This document shows, in pieces, positions 57,059 through 64,000 of a stretch of 64,000 nt of DNA. Source of the stretch: Thermus caldilimi (GTDB lineage Bacteria; Deinococcota; Deinococci; Deinococcales; Thermaceae); NCBI RefSeq assembly GCF_004684245.1, contig NZ_CP038452.1, positions 2,032,796-2,096,795 on the forward strand, given 5' to 3'. The notes under the pieces are model-generated. The model did no database searches, was not told the DNA's origin, and was given only the letters and a program-made list of their open reading frames with translations. Made by a program: the position numbers and the translations under genes. Numbering within the stretch: position 1 is the stretch's first letter; each line of letters starts with the position of its first letter.

Positions 57059-58299
57059 ATGAGCGTGTTGGAGCTTTCCTTATCGCGCAGGGGTTCTACG
57101 GCGGCAAGTGGGCTTGTGTGGCCATGGGTCCTGGCCTTGGCCCTTGTTCCCTCGGGGCTGGCCGCTTTGCTCGTCTTCGGCTTGCCCCCGTGGCCAGGGG
57201 AAATAGGGGTGCAGGTCGGCCTCGCCTACCTGGCCCATGCTTTGGCCTTCAGCGCTACCGTGCGCACCCTTCGCTACCCTGGCCGGGAGGAGTGGGGGGT
57301 GGCGGCCTTGTACCTCTTGCTCTTTTCCTTGGCCCTCCTGGGGGTTTTGGCCATGGGCAGGCTGTACTACTCCCGGAGCTTTATCCTGCTCTCCACCGGG
57401 CTAGCCTTCGGGGTCCTACTTCCTTACCTCCGCTACCTGCCCCCTCGGCGGCTGGCCTTGGTGCCCGGGGGGTGGCGGATGTTTTACCTCAGGTAGCAGC
57501 TGGGGACGTGAGGCCGATTCCCCAGCTGGACTGGGAGAGGGTGGAGGCGGTGGTGGCGGATCTTCACCGCCTCTCCCCTGCGGCCTTGCCCCTTTTGGGG
57601 GAGGCGGCCTTGAGGGGCATTCCCATCCTGCATGCGGCCCCGGTGTACGAGGGGTATACGGGAAGGGTTCTTTTGGAGGCTCCGTATGCGGAGGCGTTGG
57701 CGGCGGGTGGGCCTCGGGGGTTCTACCCCCTCTTCAAACGCATCTGGGAGCTTGGTGCGGTGTTGCTCTTTTCTCCCTTGATCCTCCTTGGCTTGCTCCT
57801 GGTGGGCCTCCTCGTCTATTGGGACTTGGGGCGCCCTATCCTTTTTGCCCAAGAACGCGTGGGGTTAGGGGGGAGGCCCTTTAGGGCCTACAAGTTCCGC
57901 ACCATGAAAGGGGCACCGCGGCAAGGAGTGTATGCAGGGGAGGAGGCCAGCCGCATCACCCCTTTGGGGCGGATTTTGCGCAGATACCGCTTGGATGAGC
58001 TTCCCCAGCTTTGGAACGTCGTAAGGGGGGAGATGAGCCTCATTGGCCCACGGCCCGAGCAGAAGGTGTTGGCAGAGGCCTATGCCAGGGAAATCCCCCT
58101 CTATGCCCTACGCCATGCTGTTCGTCCTGGCCTTACCGGATGGGCTCAGGTACACCATGGGTACGCGGAGGGGTTGGAGGGGGCGAGGGAGAAGCTGAGC
58201 TATGACTTGTACTACATCAAACACCTCTCCTTTTGGCTTGATATGCGCATCGTGGTCCGCACCCTTTGGGTGCTCCTCACGGGCTTTGGGGCCAAGTAG
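57059..58299 (+). pseudogene. Polyprenyl-phosphate sugar-phosphate transferase, frameshifted
   Basis: Rejoined over one base, 413 residues of the WbaP/WcaJ type. The N-terminal third has four or five membrane helices. The C-terminal catalytic domain is complete: RPILFAQERVGLGGRPFRAYKFRTM, RYRLDELPQLWNVVRGEMSLIGPRPE, RPGLTGWAQVHHGY. Such enzymes transfer a sugar-1-phosphate to undecaprenyl phosphate, starting glycan repeat synthesis. The frame breaks at the G6 run 57467-57472 after LALVPGG; one more G gives VADVLPQVAAGDVRPIPQLDW. ATG 57059 is chosen; AGGGTG lies about 7 nt upstream. Confidence 0.85.
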
Positions 58300-58301
58300 G
58301 G

Positions 58302-58307
58302 TATATT
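58302..58307 (+). promoter_or_regulatory. -10 box of the wzz-like gene
   Basis: TATATT, 9 nt before the ATG at 58317 and just after the sugar transferase stop. This suggests separate, nearly leaderless transcription of the chain-length gene. Confidence 0.45.
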
Positions 58308-58316
58308 GGGGCCGTT

Positions 58317-59492
58317 ATGACGGAGGCGTCTACCCAGGAGCTTTCCCTTAGGGACATTGTAGAAACCCTGAAGCGTAACCGGGTTTGGATTCTATCCTTA
58401 CCCGTGATTTTTGGAGCGTTAGCCCTCATCTACGCCTTCTTCATCGCCGAGCCCCGCTACGCCTCCACCGCCACGGTGAACGTGGCCCCAGTGCAGGTGC
58501 AGGCCCAGCTGGAGCAGCGCATCCAGGTGCAGGGGCAAAACCTCCTCACCTTTGAGGGCCTAAGGGCTTTGGCCTTCTCCGAGGAGGTGACCAAAGAGGT
58601 GTGGGAGGCCCTGAAGCGGGAGGGCAAGCTCCCCACTGCCTGGCAGGACCAGGGGGGCACCCCAGGCCTAGAGCGGATGGTGAAGGACTTCAAGATCAAG
58701 AATGAGTCCGCCAGGCAGCAGGTGGCACCCCAGGGCCAGGTGCCCCCGGTGGTGGCCTCCCTCACGGTGGAGGCCCCCGCCCCCGAGGTGGCAGCCCGGG
58801 CGGCCAACCTTTGGGCGGAGGCGGTGACCAAGCGGGTGAACCGTAGCTTGCCTTCCAGGCTGGAAGAGAGTCTCCGGACTCTGGAAGAACAAGTCGCCTC
58901 AGCGGAAAGGGTTTATCGGGAGGCGCAGGCCCGTTGGGAGGCTTTTCAACGGGGGAATACCTTAGAACAAGACATGGCTGAGCTTTATTTCTTGCAGGGT
59001 TTAGCACCCTCTGGACAAACGTTAATTTTGCTGAATAGCCAGCTTTATGGGGAACGCTTGCGCCTTCAGAGAGATTTGAACGATCTTGAGATTGAGTTAA
59101 GGGTGGCAAAAGATGTGGAGCGGCCTGGGCTGCTTGCAAGAAAATCGGCCCTTCAAGATCGCCTTGCCCAGGTGGAAAGCCGGATCAATCTCCTCAAGGA
59201 GCGGGTGGCCCGGGCCCAGGTGGAGCAGGACCGGCTCAGCCAGGCCTTGGAGCTGGCCAAGAACGCCTACCTGGCCCTCGCCCAGAAGAAAACCGACCTG
59301 CAGATCGAGCTGGCGAGCTCCCAGAACTCCTTGGCCCAGGTCATCGCCCCGGCCTATCCGGTCTACGAAAAGGTGGCTCCCAAGCGGGGCCTCATCTTGG
59401 CCTTGGCGGTGGCCCTGGGGCTCATGCTGGGGGTGATGGCGGCCTTCGTGGCGGAAGCCCTGAGAGCGCCCAAGCCGGAGGCGGCGGGGTAG
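58317..59492 (+). CDS. wzz: Wzz-type polysaccharide chain-length/copolymerase protein
   Basis: 391 residues. Two membrane helices (about 26-46 and 358-380) bracket a long periplasmic coiled-coil part. The Wzz signature is LRDIVETLKRNRVWILSLPVIFGALALIYAFFIAEPRYASTATVNV, and the second helix is preceded by PAYPVYEKVAPKRGLILALAVALGLMLG. No cytoplasmic kinase domain is present. It controls polymer length with a Wzy-type polymerase. A longer in-frame reading to 58266 would overlap the previous gene and lacks support. Confidence 0.85.
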   Translation: MTEASTQELSLRDIVETLKRNRVWILSLPVIFGALALIYAFFIAEPRYASTATVNVAPVQVQAQLEQRIQVQGQNLLTFEGLRALAFSEEVTKEVWEALKREGKLPTAWQDQGGTPGLERMVKDFKIKNESARQQVAPQGQVPPVVASLTVEAPAPEVAARAANLWAEAVTKRVNRSLPSRLEESLRTLEEQVASAERVYREAQARWEAFQRGNTLEQDMAELYFLQGLAPSGQTLILLNSQLYGERLRLQRDLNDLEIELRVAKDVERPGLLARKSALQDRLAQVESRINLLKERVARAQVEQDRLSQALELAKNAYLALAQKKTDLQIELASSQNSLAQVIAPAYPVYEKVAPKRGLILALAVALGLMLGVMAAFVAEALRAPKPEAAG

Positions 59493-59507
59493 CCTGGGGG
59501 GCCTTGC

Positions 59508-59563
59508 TTGAAGGAAGGCCCAGGGTTGGGTATAGTGGAAAGCCGGTAGCCCCTTCGGGGGCT
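59508..59563 (+). promoter_or_regulatory. rplU promoter and leader hairpin
   Basis: TTGAAG (59508-59513), 17-bp spacer, TATAGT (59531-59536) is a good housekeeping promoter. The predicted leader holds a UUCG-capped hairpin, AGCCCC (59548-59553) with GGGGCT (59558-59563). L21 operons often have regulatory leaders, so this may be a ribosomal-protein autoregulation site. Confidence 0.55.
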
Positions 59564-59580
59564 TTTGGGAAGGGGAAGCC

Positions 59581-59886
59581 ATGTTCGCGATCGTCAAGAC
59601 CGGCGGCAAGCAGTACCGGGTGGAGCCCGGGCTGAGGCTTCGGGTGGAGAAGCTCGAGGCCGAGCCCGGAAGCGAGGTCACGCTTCCCGTCCTCCTCCTG
59701 GGGGGCGAGAAGGCGGCGGTGGGGGCTCCCGTGGTGGAGGGGGCCAAGGTGGTGGCCGAGGTCCTGGGCCACGGCAAGGGCAAGAAGGTGACCATCTCCC
59801 GCTTCAAGGCCAAGGTGCAGTACCGCAGGAAGAAGGGGCACCGCCAGCCCTACACGGAGATCCTCATCAAGGAGATCCAGGGGTGA
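59581..59886 (+). CDS. rplU: Ribosomal protein bL21
   Basis: 101 residues, full length: MFAIVKTGGKQYRVEPGLRLRVEKL..., YRRKKGHRQPYTEILI at the C-terminus. Part of the large subunit, contacting 23S rRNA. GGAAGGGGAAG precedes the ATG. It starts the conserved rplU-rpmA-obgE cluster. Confidence 0.97.
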   Translation: MFAIVKTGGKQYRVEPGLRLRVEKLEAEPGSEVTLPVLLLGGEKAAVGAPVVEGAKVVAEVLGHGKGKKVTISRFKAKVQYRRKKGHRQPYTEILIKEIQG

Positions 59887-59889
59887 GCC

Positions 59890-60147
59890 ATGGCACATAA
59901 AAAGGGTTTGGGTTCCACCAAGAACGGCCGCGACTCCCAGGCCAAGCGCCTCGGGGTCAAGCGCTACGGGGGCCAGGTGGTGAAGGCCGGGAACATCCTG
60001 GTCCGCCAGCGGGGCACCCAGTTCAAGCCCGGGAAGAACGTGGGCATGGGCCGGGACTTTACCCTCTTCGCCCTGGTGGACGGGGTGGTGGAGTTCCAGG
60101 ACAAGGGGCGGCTAGGCCGCTACGTGCACGTGCGTCCCTTGGCGTAG
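59890..60147 (+). CDS. rpmA: Ribosomal protein bL27
   Basis: 85 residues: [44 protein letters not shown]. The N-terminal tail reaches the peptidyl-transferase centre. It starts 3 bp after rplU. There is no N-terminal cleavage extension as seen in Firmicutes. Confidence 0.97.
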   Translation: MAHKKGLGSTKNGRDSQAKRLGVKRYGGQVVKAGNILVRQRGTQFKPGKNVGMGRDFTLFALVDGVVEFQDKGRLGRYVHVRPLA

Positions 60148-60165
60148 GCCCAAGGGGCGGTCTGG

Positions 60166-61419
60166 ATGTTCCGGGATGTCCTGACGATCACCGTCGCCGC
60201 CGGAAGGGGTGGCGACGGTGCCGTTTCCTTCCGGCGGGAGAAGTTCGTGCCCAAGGGGGGCCCGGACGGAGGGGATGGGGGGCGGGGGGGGAGCGTCTAC
60301 CTCCGGGCCAAGGGGAGCGTGGACTCCCTTTCCGAGCTTTCCAAGCGCACCTATAGGGCCGAGGACGGGGAGCACGGCAAGGGAAGCGAGCGGCACGGAC
60401 GGGCCGGGCAAGACCTTTACATAGAGGTGCCCCGGGGAACCCGGGTCTTCGATGCGGACACCGGAGAGCTTCTTGGGGACCTCACGGAGGAGGGCCAGGT
60501 CCTCCTGGTGGCCAAGGGGGGGGAGGGAGGCCGGGGGAACCCGCACTTCGTCACCCCTACCCGCCAGGCCCCCCGCTTTGCGGAGGCGGGGGAAGAAGGA
60601 GAGAGGCGCCGTTTGCGGCTGGAGCTCATGCTCATCGCCGACGTGGGTCTGGTGGGCTACCCCAACGCGGGCAAGTCCAGCCTTCTCGCCGCCACCACCC
60701 GGGCCCATCCCAAGATCGCCCCTTACCCCTTCACCACCCTCTCCCCCCACCTGGGGGTGGTGGAGGTGGGGGGAGAGGAGGGGGAGCGCTTCACCCTGGC
60801 GGATATCCCCGGGATCATCGAGGGGGCCAGCCAGGGGAAGGGCCTGGGCCTGGAGTTCTTGCGCCACATCGCCCGCACCCGGGTGTTGCTCTACGTTCTG
60901 GACGCCGCCGAGGAGCCCTTAAAAACCTTCCGCACCCTGCGCAAGGAAATGGAGGCCTACGACCCCGCCCTCCTCAGGCGGCCCGGCCTCATCGCCCTGA
61001 ACAAGGTGGACCTCCTCACCCCCAAGGAGGTGGAGGAGCGGGTGGCGAAGCTGGCCCAGGAGGGGCTTCCCGTCCTCCCGGTGAGTGCCCTCACGGGGGA
61101 GGGTTTGGCGGCGCTGAAGGAAGCCCTTTTGAGTCTGGTGAAGGCCACCCCGGCTCCCGAGCTTCCCAGGCCGGCCCCCAGGGCTTTTGTGGAGGCCGGG
61201 GTGGAGGTGGTGCCCTTGGAGGAGGGGGTGTACGAGGTGCGCTCCCCCGCCTTGGAGCGGTACCTGGGTCGGCTCAAGGGGGATCTTTCCGAGGCGGCGG
61301 GTTACCTGCAGGAGGTCTTTCGGCGCCAGGGGGTGGAGGCGGCCCTTAAGGCCAAGGGGGTGCGGGCGGGGGATATCGTGCGGATTGCGGGGCGGGAGTT
61401 TGAGTACATCCCGGGGTAA
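60166..61419 (+). CDS. obgE: GTPase Obg
   Basis: 417 residues. The glycine-rich Obg fold (residues 1-155), GTPase domain with G1 [21 protein letters not shown] and NKVDLL, and a C-terminal OCT domain ([49 protein letters not shown]). Obg acts in ribosome assembly and stringent control. A G8 run inside the gene is in frame. Confidence 0.96.
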   Translation: MFRDVLTITVAAGRGGDGAVSFRREKFVPKGGPDGGDGGRGGSVYLRAKGSVDSLSELSKRTYRAEDGEHGKGSERHGRAGQDLYIEVPRGTRVFDADTGELLGDLTEEGQVLLVAKGGEGGRGNPHFVTPTRQAPRFAEAGEEGERRRLRLELMLIADVGLVGYPNAGKSSLLAATTRAHPKIAPYPFTTLSPHLGVVEVGGEEGERFTLADIPGIIEGASQGKGLGLEFLRHIARTRVLLYVLDAAEEPLKTFRTLRKEMEAYDPALLRRPGLIALNKVDLLTPKEVEERVAKLAQEGLPVLPVSALTGEGLAALKEALLSLVKATPAPELPRPAPRAFVEAGVEVVPLEEGVYEVRSPALERYLGRLKGDLSEAAGYLQEVFRRQGVEAALKAKGVRAGDIVRIAGREFEYIPG

Positions 61420-61446
61420 AGGCGGCTTGACGATGGGGGTTGAACC

Positions 61447-62007
61447 TTGCGCATAGGCCTTTTTGGCGGGAGCTTTGATCCCATCCACCTGGGGCACCTT
61501 TTGGCGGCGGCGGAGGCCCGGGCGGCCTTGGGGCTGGACCTGGTCCTCTTCGTGGTGGCGGCCCGCCCCCCCCACAAGACCCCGGTGGCCCCGGCGGAGG
61601 CCCGCTACGAGATGGTCCTCCTGGCCACGGCGGAGGAAAAGGGGTTTTGGGCCTCGAGGCTGGAGCTGGACCGGCCGGGCCCAAGCTACACCGTGGACAC
61701 CCTAAGGGAGGCCAGGAGGCTTTTCCCGGAGGATGAGCTCTTCTTCATTACCGGGGCCGATGCCTACCGGGATATCCTCACCTGGAAGGAGGGGGGGAGG
61801 CTTCCCGAGCTGGCCACCCTGGTGGCGGTGGCCCGGCCCGGCTACCCCCTCGAGGGGATGCCGGTGCCCGTGGTGCCTTTGCTGGTGCCCGAGGTGGGGA
61901 TATCCAGCACGGAGATCCGGAGGCGGATCCGGCAAGGAGAGAGCATCCGCTTTTGGGTGCCCAGGCCCGTGGAGGTGTACCTTGAACGGCACGGACTCTA
62001 CCGCTGA
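61447..62007 (+). CDS. nadD: Nicotinate-nucleotide adenylyltransferase
   Basis: 186 residues from a TTG start, which gives the canonical N-terminus RIGLFGGSFDPIHLGHLL. The enzyme joins nicotinate mononucleotide and ATP in NAD synthesis. The (H/T)XGH-type motif is HLGH and the C-terminal ISSTEIRRRIRQGESIRFWVP is typical. It overlaps the yqeK start. Confidence 0.93.
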   Translation: MRIGLFGGSFDPIHLGHLLAAAEARAALGLDLVLFVVAARPPHKTPVAPAEARYEMVLLATAEEKGFWASRLELDRPGPSYTVDTLREARRLFPEDELFFITGADAYRDILTWKEGGRLPELATLVAVARPGYPLEGMPVPVVPLLVPEVGISSTEIRRRIRQGESIRFWVPRPVEVYLERHGLYR

Positions 62008-62539
62008 GCTGGAGGAGAGGGTAAAGGCCCTGGTCCGACTGGAAAGGTGGGCGCACATCCAGAGGGTGGCGGCCCTGGCCCGGGAGATCGCCCTTAAAAA
62101 CGGTCTGGATGGGGAGCGGGCTTACCTGGCGGGGCTTCTCCACGACGCCGCCCGGGACCTGGGGGAGGAGGAGCTCCTTAGGCTGGCCCCCCCGGAGAAC
62201 GAGGTGGAAAGGGCCCATCCCCTTTCCCTCCACGGCCGGGCGGCCCGGGTTTTGGCCGAGGCCTGGGGGGTAAAGGACGAGGAGGTTCTGGAGGCGGTGG
62301 AGGGGCACGTGTACGGGGTGGACCCCCAAAACGGCCTGGGCATGGCCCTCTACATCGCCGACATCTCCGAGCCCGGCCGGGGGGTGAACGGGGAGATCCG
62401 GGAGCTGGCCCTTTCGGGGAGGCTCCTCGAGGCGTACCGGCTGGCGGTGGGGAACAAGGTGGCCTACCTCACCGCCAAGGGCATCCCCCTGCACCCCAAG
62501 ACCCTGGCCGTGTACCGCCGTTTGCAGGATGCGCCCTAG
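61982..62539 (+). CDS. yqeK: YqeK-family HD-domain phosphohydrolase
   Basis: 185 residues from a TTG at 61982 (start uncertain; the conserved part begins near residue 10). HD-domain metal ligands: H in RWAHIQRVAALA, HD in AGLLHDAARD, H in HPLSLHGRAA and GHVYG, D in LYIADISEPGR. YqeK enzymes hydrolyse diadenosine tetraphosphate. The nadD-yqeK-rsfS order is a widely conserved neighbourhood, with an LCP gene inserted here. Confidence 0.85.
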   Translation: MNGTDSTAELEERVKALVRLERWAHIQRVAALAREIALKNGLDGERAYLAGLLHDAARDLGEEELLRLAPPENEVERAHPLSLHGRAARVLAEAWGVKDEEVLEAVEGHVYGVDPQNGLGMALYIADISEPGRGVNGEIRELALSGRLLEAYRLAVGNKVAYLTAKGIPLHPKTLAVYRRLQDAP

Positions 62540-63625
62540 GCTTTCCCTCCTCCTCCTTTCCCTGGCCCTGTTCGCCCTCGGGGGGTGCTCTCCTGGCCGC
62601 GGCCAGGGGAGGAGGAGGGAATGCGGCCCAGGAGGGCTGGGACCTTGCCCGAGATGGGGGTGGTGGTGGCGGCCCGGGACATCGAGTACTGCGGCTACCA
62701 CACCCCATGCGGCCCCGGAAGCCGTACGGACACCATCTTCTACGTGCGCCTAAGGGGAGGGGAGGCCCGGGCCTTGGCCATTCCCCGGGACCTCTATAGC
62801 CCTCTGGTGGGGGGCAAGATCAACGCCGCTTACGCCCGAGGCGGGGCGGAGCTTTTGAAGCAGGCGGTGGCGGAGGCCATGGGCCTGGTGGTGGAAAGGC
62901 ACCTCATCCTCACCCTGGAAAGCGTGGCCCGGGTGGTGGACGCCGTGGGGGGAGTGGAGGTCTACCTGGAGCGCCCCATGCGCTACACCGACCGGGCAGC
63001 GAGGCTTTTCATTGACTTCCCTGCGGGAAGGCTTCACCTAAACGGGGAGGAGGCGGTGAAGTACATGCGCTTCCGCCACGACGCCCTGGGGGATTACGCT
63101 CGGTTGGACCGCATCAAGGGGGTGGTTTCCCAGGTGCTCAAGAAGGCCCAGAACCCCCGCACCTGGCCGGCCTTGGCCTTGGCCTTGCGGGAGGCCTGGC
63201 GGGAGCTGGACACCGATCTGTCCCTGGAGGAGGTTATGGCTCAACTTCCGGGGGTCCAGGGCCTGCGGCTTTCCGTGGCCACCCTGCCCACCCGGGAGGG
63301 GAAGGGGACCTTCCTCCTGGTGGATGAGGAGGCCCGGGCCCAGGTCCTGGCCCAATGGATGGGGATGGCCCCGCCCTCCTCCCCGCCTCAGGTTCCCGTG
63401 CGCCTGAGGGGGGAAAGGAGCCTGGTCCTTTGGGGCCAAACCCTTCTCGCCCGGGAGGGGATTGAGGCCCAGGTGGAGGAGGCGGAGGTGGCGCAGAGCG
63501 CGGTCTACACCAAGGACCTCGAGGCCGGAAGCTACTTCGCCGAGCTCTTCCACCTGCCCCTTCTGGCGCCCCACGGGCCGGTTCCCGGGGTGGTGGTGGA
63601 GCTCGGGCGGGACCTGGTACAATAG
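62529..63625 (+). pseudogene. LytR-CpsA-Psr family protein, frameshifted
   Basis: Rejoined over one base, 365 residues. MRPRLSLLLLSLALFALGG is a membrane anchor. At the G6 run 62580-62585 the frame is lost; one extra G gives VLSWPRPG and continues through the LCP domain: GSRTDTIFYVRL, ARALAIPRDLYSPLVGGKINAAYARGG, KYMRFRHDALGDYARLDRIKGVVSQVLKK. LCP enzymes attach glycopolymers to peptidoglycan or related acceptors. Translation might instead begin at the internal GTG near 62585, giving a protein without the anchor. Confidence 0.8.
63618..63623 (+). promoter_or_regulatory. -10 box of rsfS
   Basis: TACAAT, 8 nt before the rsfS ATG and overlapping the lcp stop codon. Suggests an independent leaderless start for rsfS. 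Confidence 0.45.
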
Positions 63626-63631
63626 GGCTAG

Positions 63632-63973
63632 ATGGTAAAGACCCTCGAGGCAGTGGAGTTGGTAGCGAGGATCAAGGATCTCCTTTGGGAAAAGAAAGCG
63701 GAAAGGGTGGTGGCCCTGGACCTCCGGGCGGTGTCCGAGAGCCTGGATTACTTCGTTCTGGCCAGTGCCACCAGCACCCCCCACCTCCAGGCCCTGGAGC
63801 GCCACCTCCAGGAGAAGCTGGAGGCGGAGGGGCTTCGCCCCAGGCCCACGGAGGGGCAGAGCCCCCGCTGGGTGGTCCTGGACTATGGGGAGGTGGTGGT
63901 CCACCTCATGACCCCCGAGGCCCGGGAGTATTACGACCTGGAAGGGTTCTGGGCCGACGCGGAGCGGGTGTAG
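63632..63973 (+). CDS. rsfS: Ribosome silencing factor RsfS
   Basis: 113 residues, normal length. RsfS binds L14 on the 50S subunit and prevents subunit joining under starvation. The signature VVALDLRAVSESLDYFVLASATSTPHLQAL and the C-terminal WVVLDYGEVVVHLMTPEAREYYDLEGFWADA are intact. The remaining 27 bases to the window end hold no assignable gene. Confidence 0.94.
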   Translation: MVKTLEAVELVARIKDLLWEKKAERVVALDLRAVSESLDYFVLASATSTPHLQALERHLQEKLEAEGLRPRPTEGQSPRWVVLDYGEVVVHLMTPEAREYYDLEGFWADAERV

Positions 63974-64000
63974 CTACACCTTCGGCGGGGCCAGGGGCCC

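Noticed and set aside
59548-59563. The rplU leader hairpin resembles the GTC-hairpin element (AGCCCC/GGGGCT)
   Set aside because: It has a TTCG tetraloop, lacks the GTC and CTTG flanks, and sits in a functional leader rather than inside a broken gene. The similarity of a short GC stem is easily chance.

Overview
The window is from a Thermus-type thermophile (Deinococcota). Support: very high G+C with G/C-ending codons, very tight gene packing with 4-bp start/stop overlaps, many GTG and TTG starts, many leaderless promoters (a TAnnnT -10 box 5-9 nt before the start codon), and protein families I recognise from Thermus (HemQ, PaaG, a short ArgA-like acetyltransferase). Genus is inferred; I ran no database search.

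Layout. 0-9.4 kb: the N-terminus of a birA-like gene, a nucleotidyltransferase, a methyltransferase, yjbQ, a bifunctional Rel/SpoT enzyme, a 775-residue coiled-coil protein co-transcribed with an MscS channel, and hemQ with a half-length paralogue. 9.4-13.2 kb: a membrane/extracytoplasmic flavinylation-type cassette (PepSY helix protein, Tat-exported DUF2271 protein, ApbE), divergent from a two-component system across a 16-bp inverted repeat. 13.2-20.3 kb: a tripartite RND efflux operon with two TolC-like genes, one frameshifted. 20.4-27.1 kb: paaG-ruvA divergent from sucA-sucB-lpd (2-oxoglutarate dehydrogenase). 27.1-30.6 kb: three secreted or lipoprotein genes including a subtilase. 30.7-35.4 kb: argG-argH-GNAT-hicB-hicA-carA, an arginine/carbamoyl-phosphate operon containing a toxin-antitoxin pair. 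35.6-39.8 kb: frameshifted fhs, a DUF4143 ATPase with an operator-like promoter, a threonine dehydratase-like gene, secG and tRNA-Ala(GGC).

39.9-59.5 kb is a surface-glycan region: Lpt-like transport proteins (LptF/G, LptA/C, LptD), an O-antigen polymerase/ligase, a low-G+C block (wzx, wzy, two glycosyltransferases), a transposon graveyard at 49.95-54.96 kb, then further glycosyltransferases, a polyprenyl-phosphate sugar transferase and a Wzz-like protein. 59.5-64 kb is a housekeeping run: rplU-rpmA-obgE-nadD-yqeK-lcp-rsfS.

Two observations stand out. First, at least six copies of a 20-27 nt element lie in the dead transposase genes. Its form is 5'-GTC, a 4-6 bp stem with a GAA, AAA or GTA triloop, then A and a CTTG-like tail. 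The stems differ in sequence but keep pairing. I do not recognise this element. Second, five otherwise full-length genes (a tolC, fhs, an O-antigen gene, a sugar transferase and lcp) are each broken by one single-base indel at or near a G/C homopolymer. This points either to sequencing error or to phase-variable or slippage-corrected tracts.
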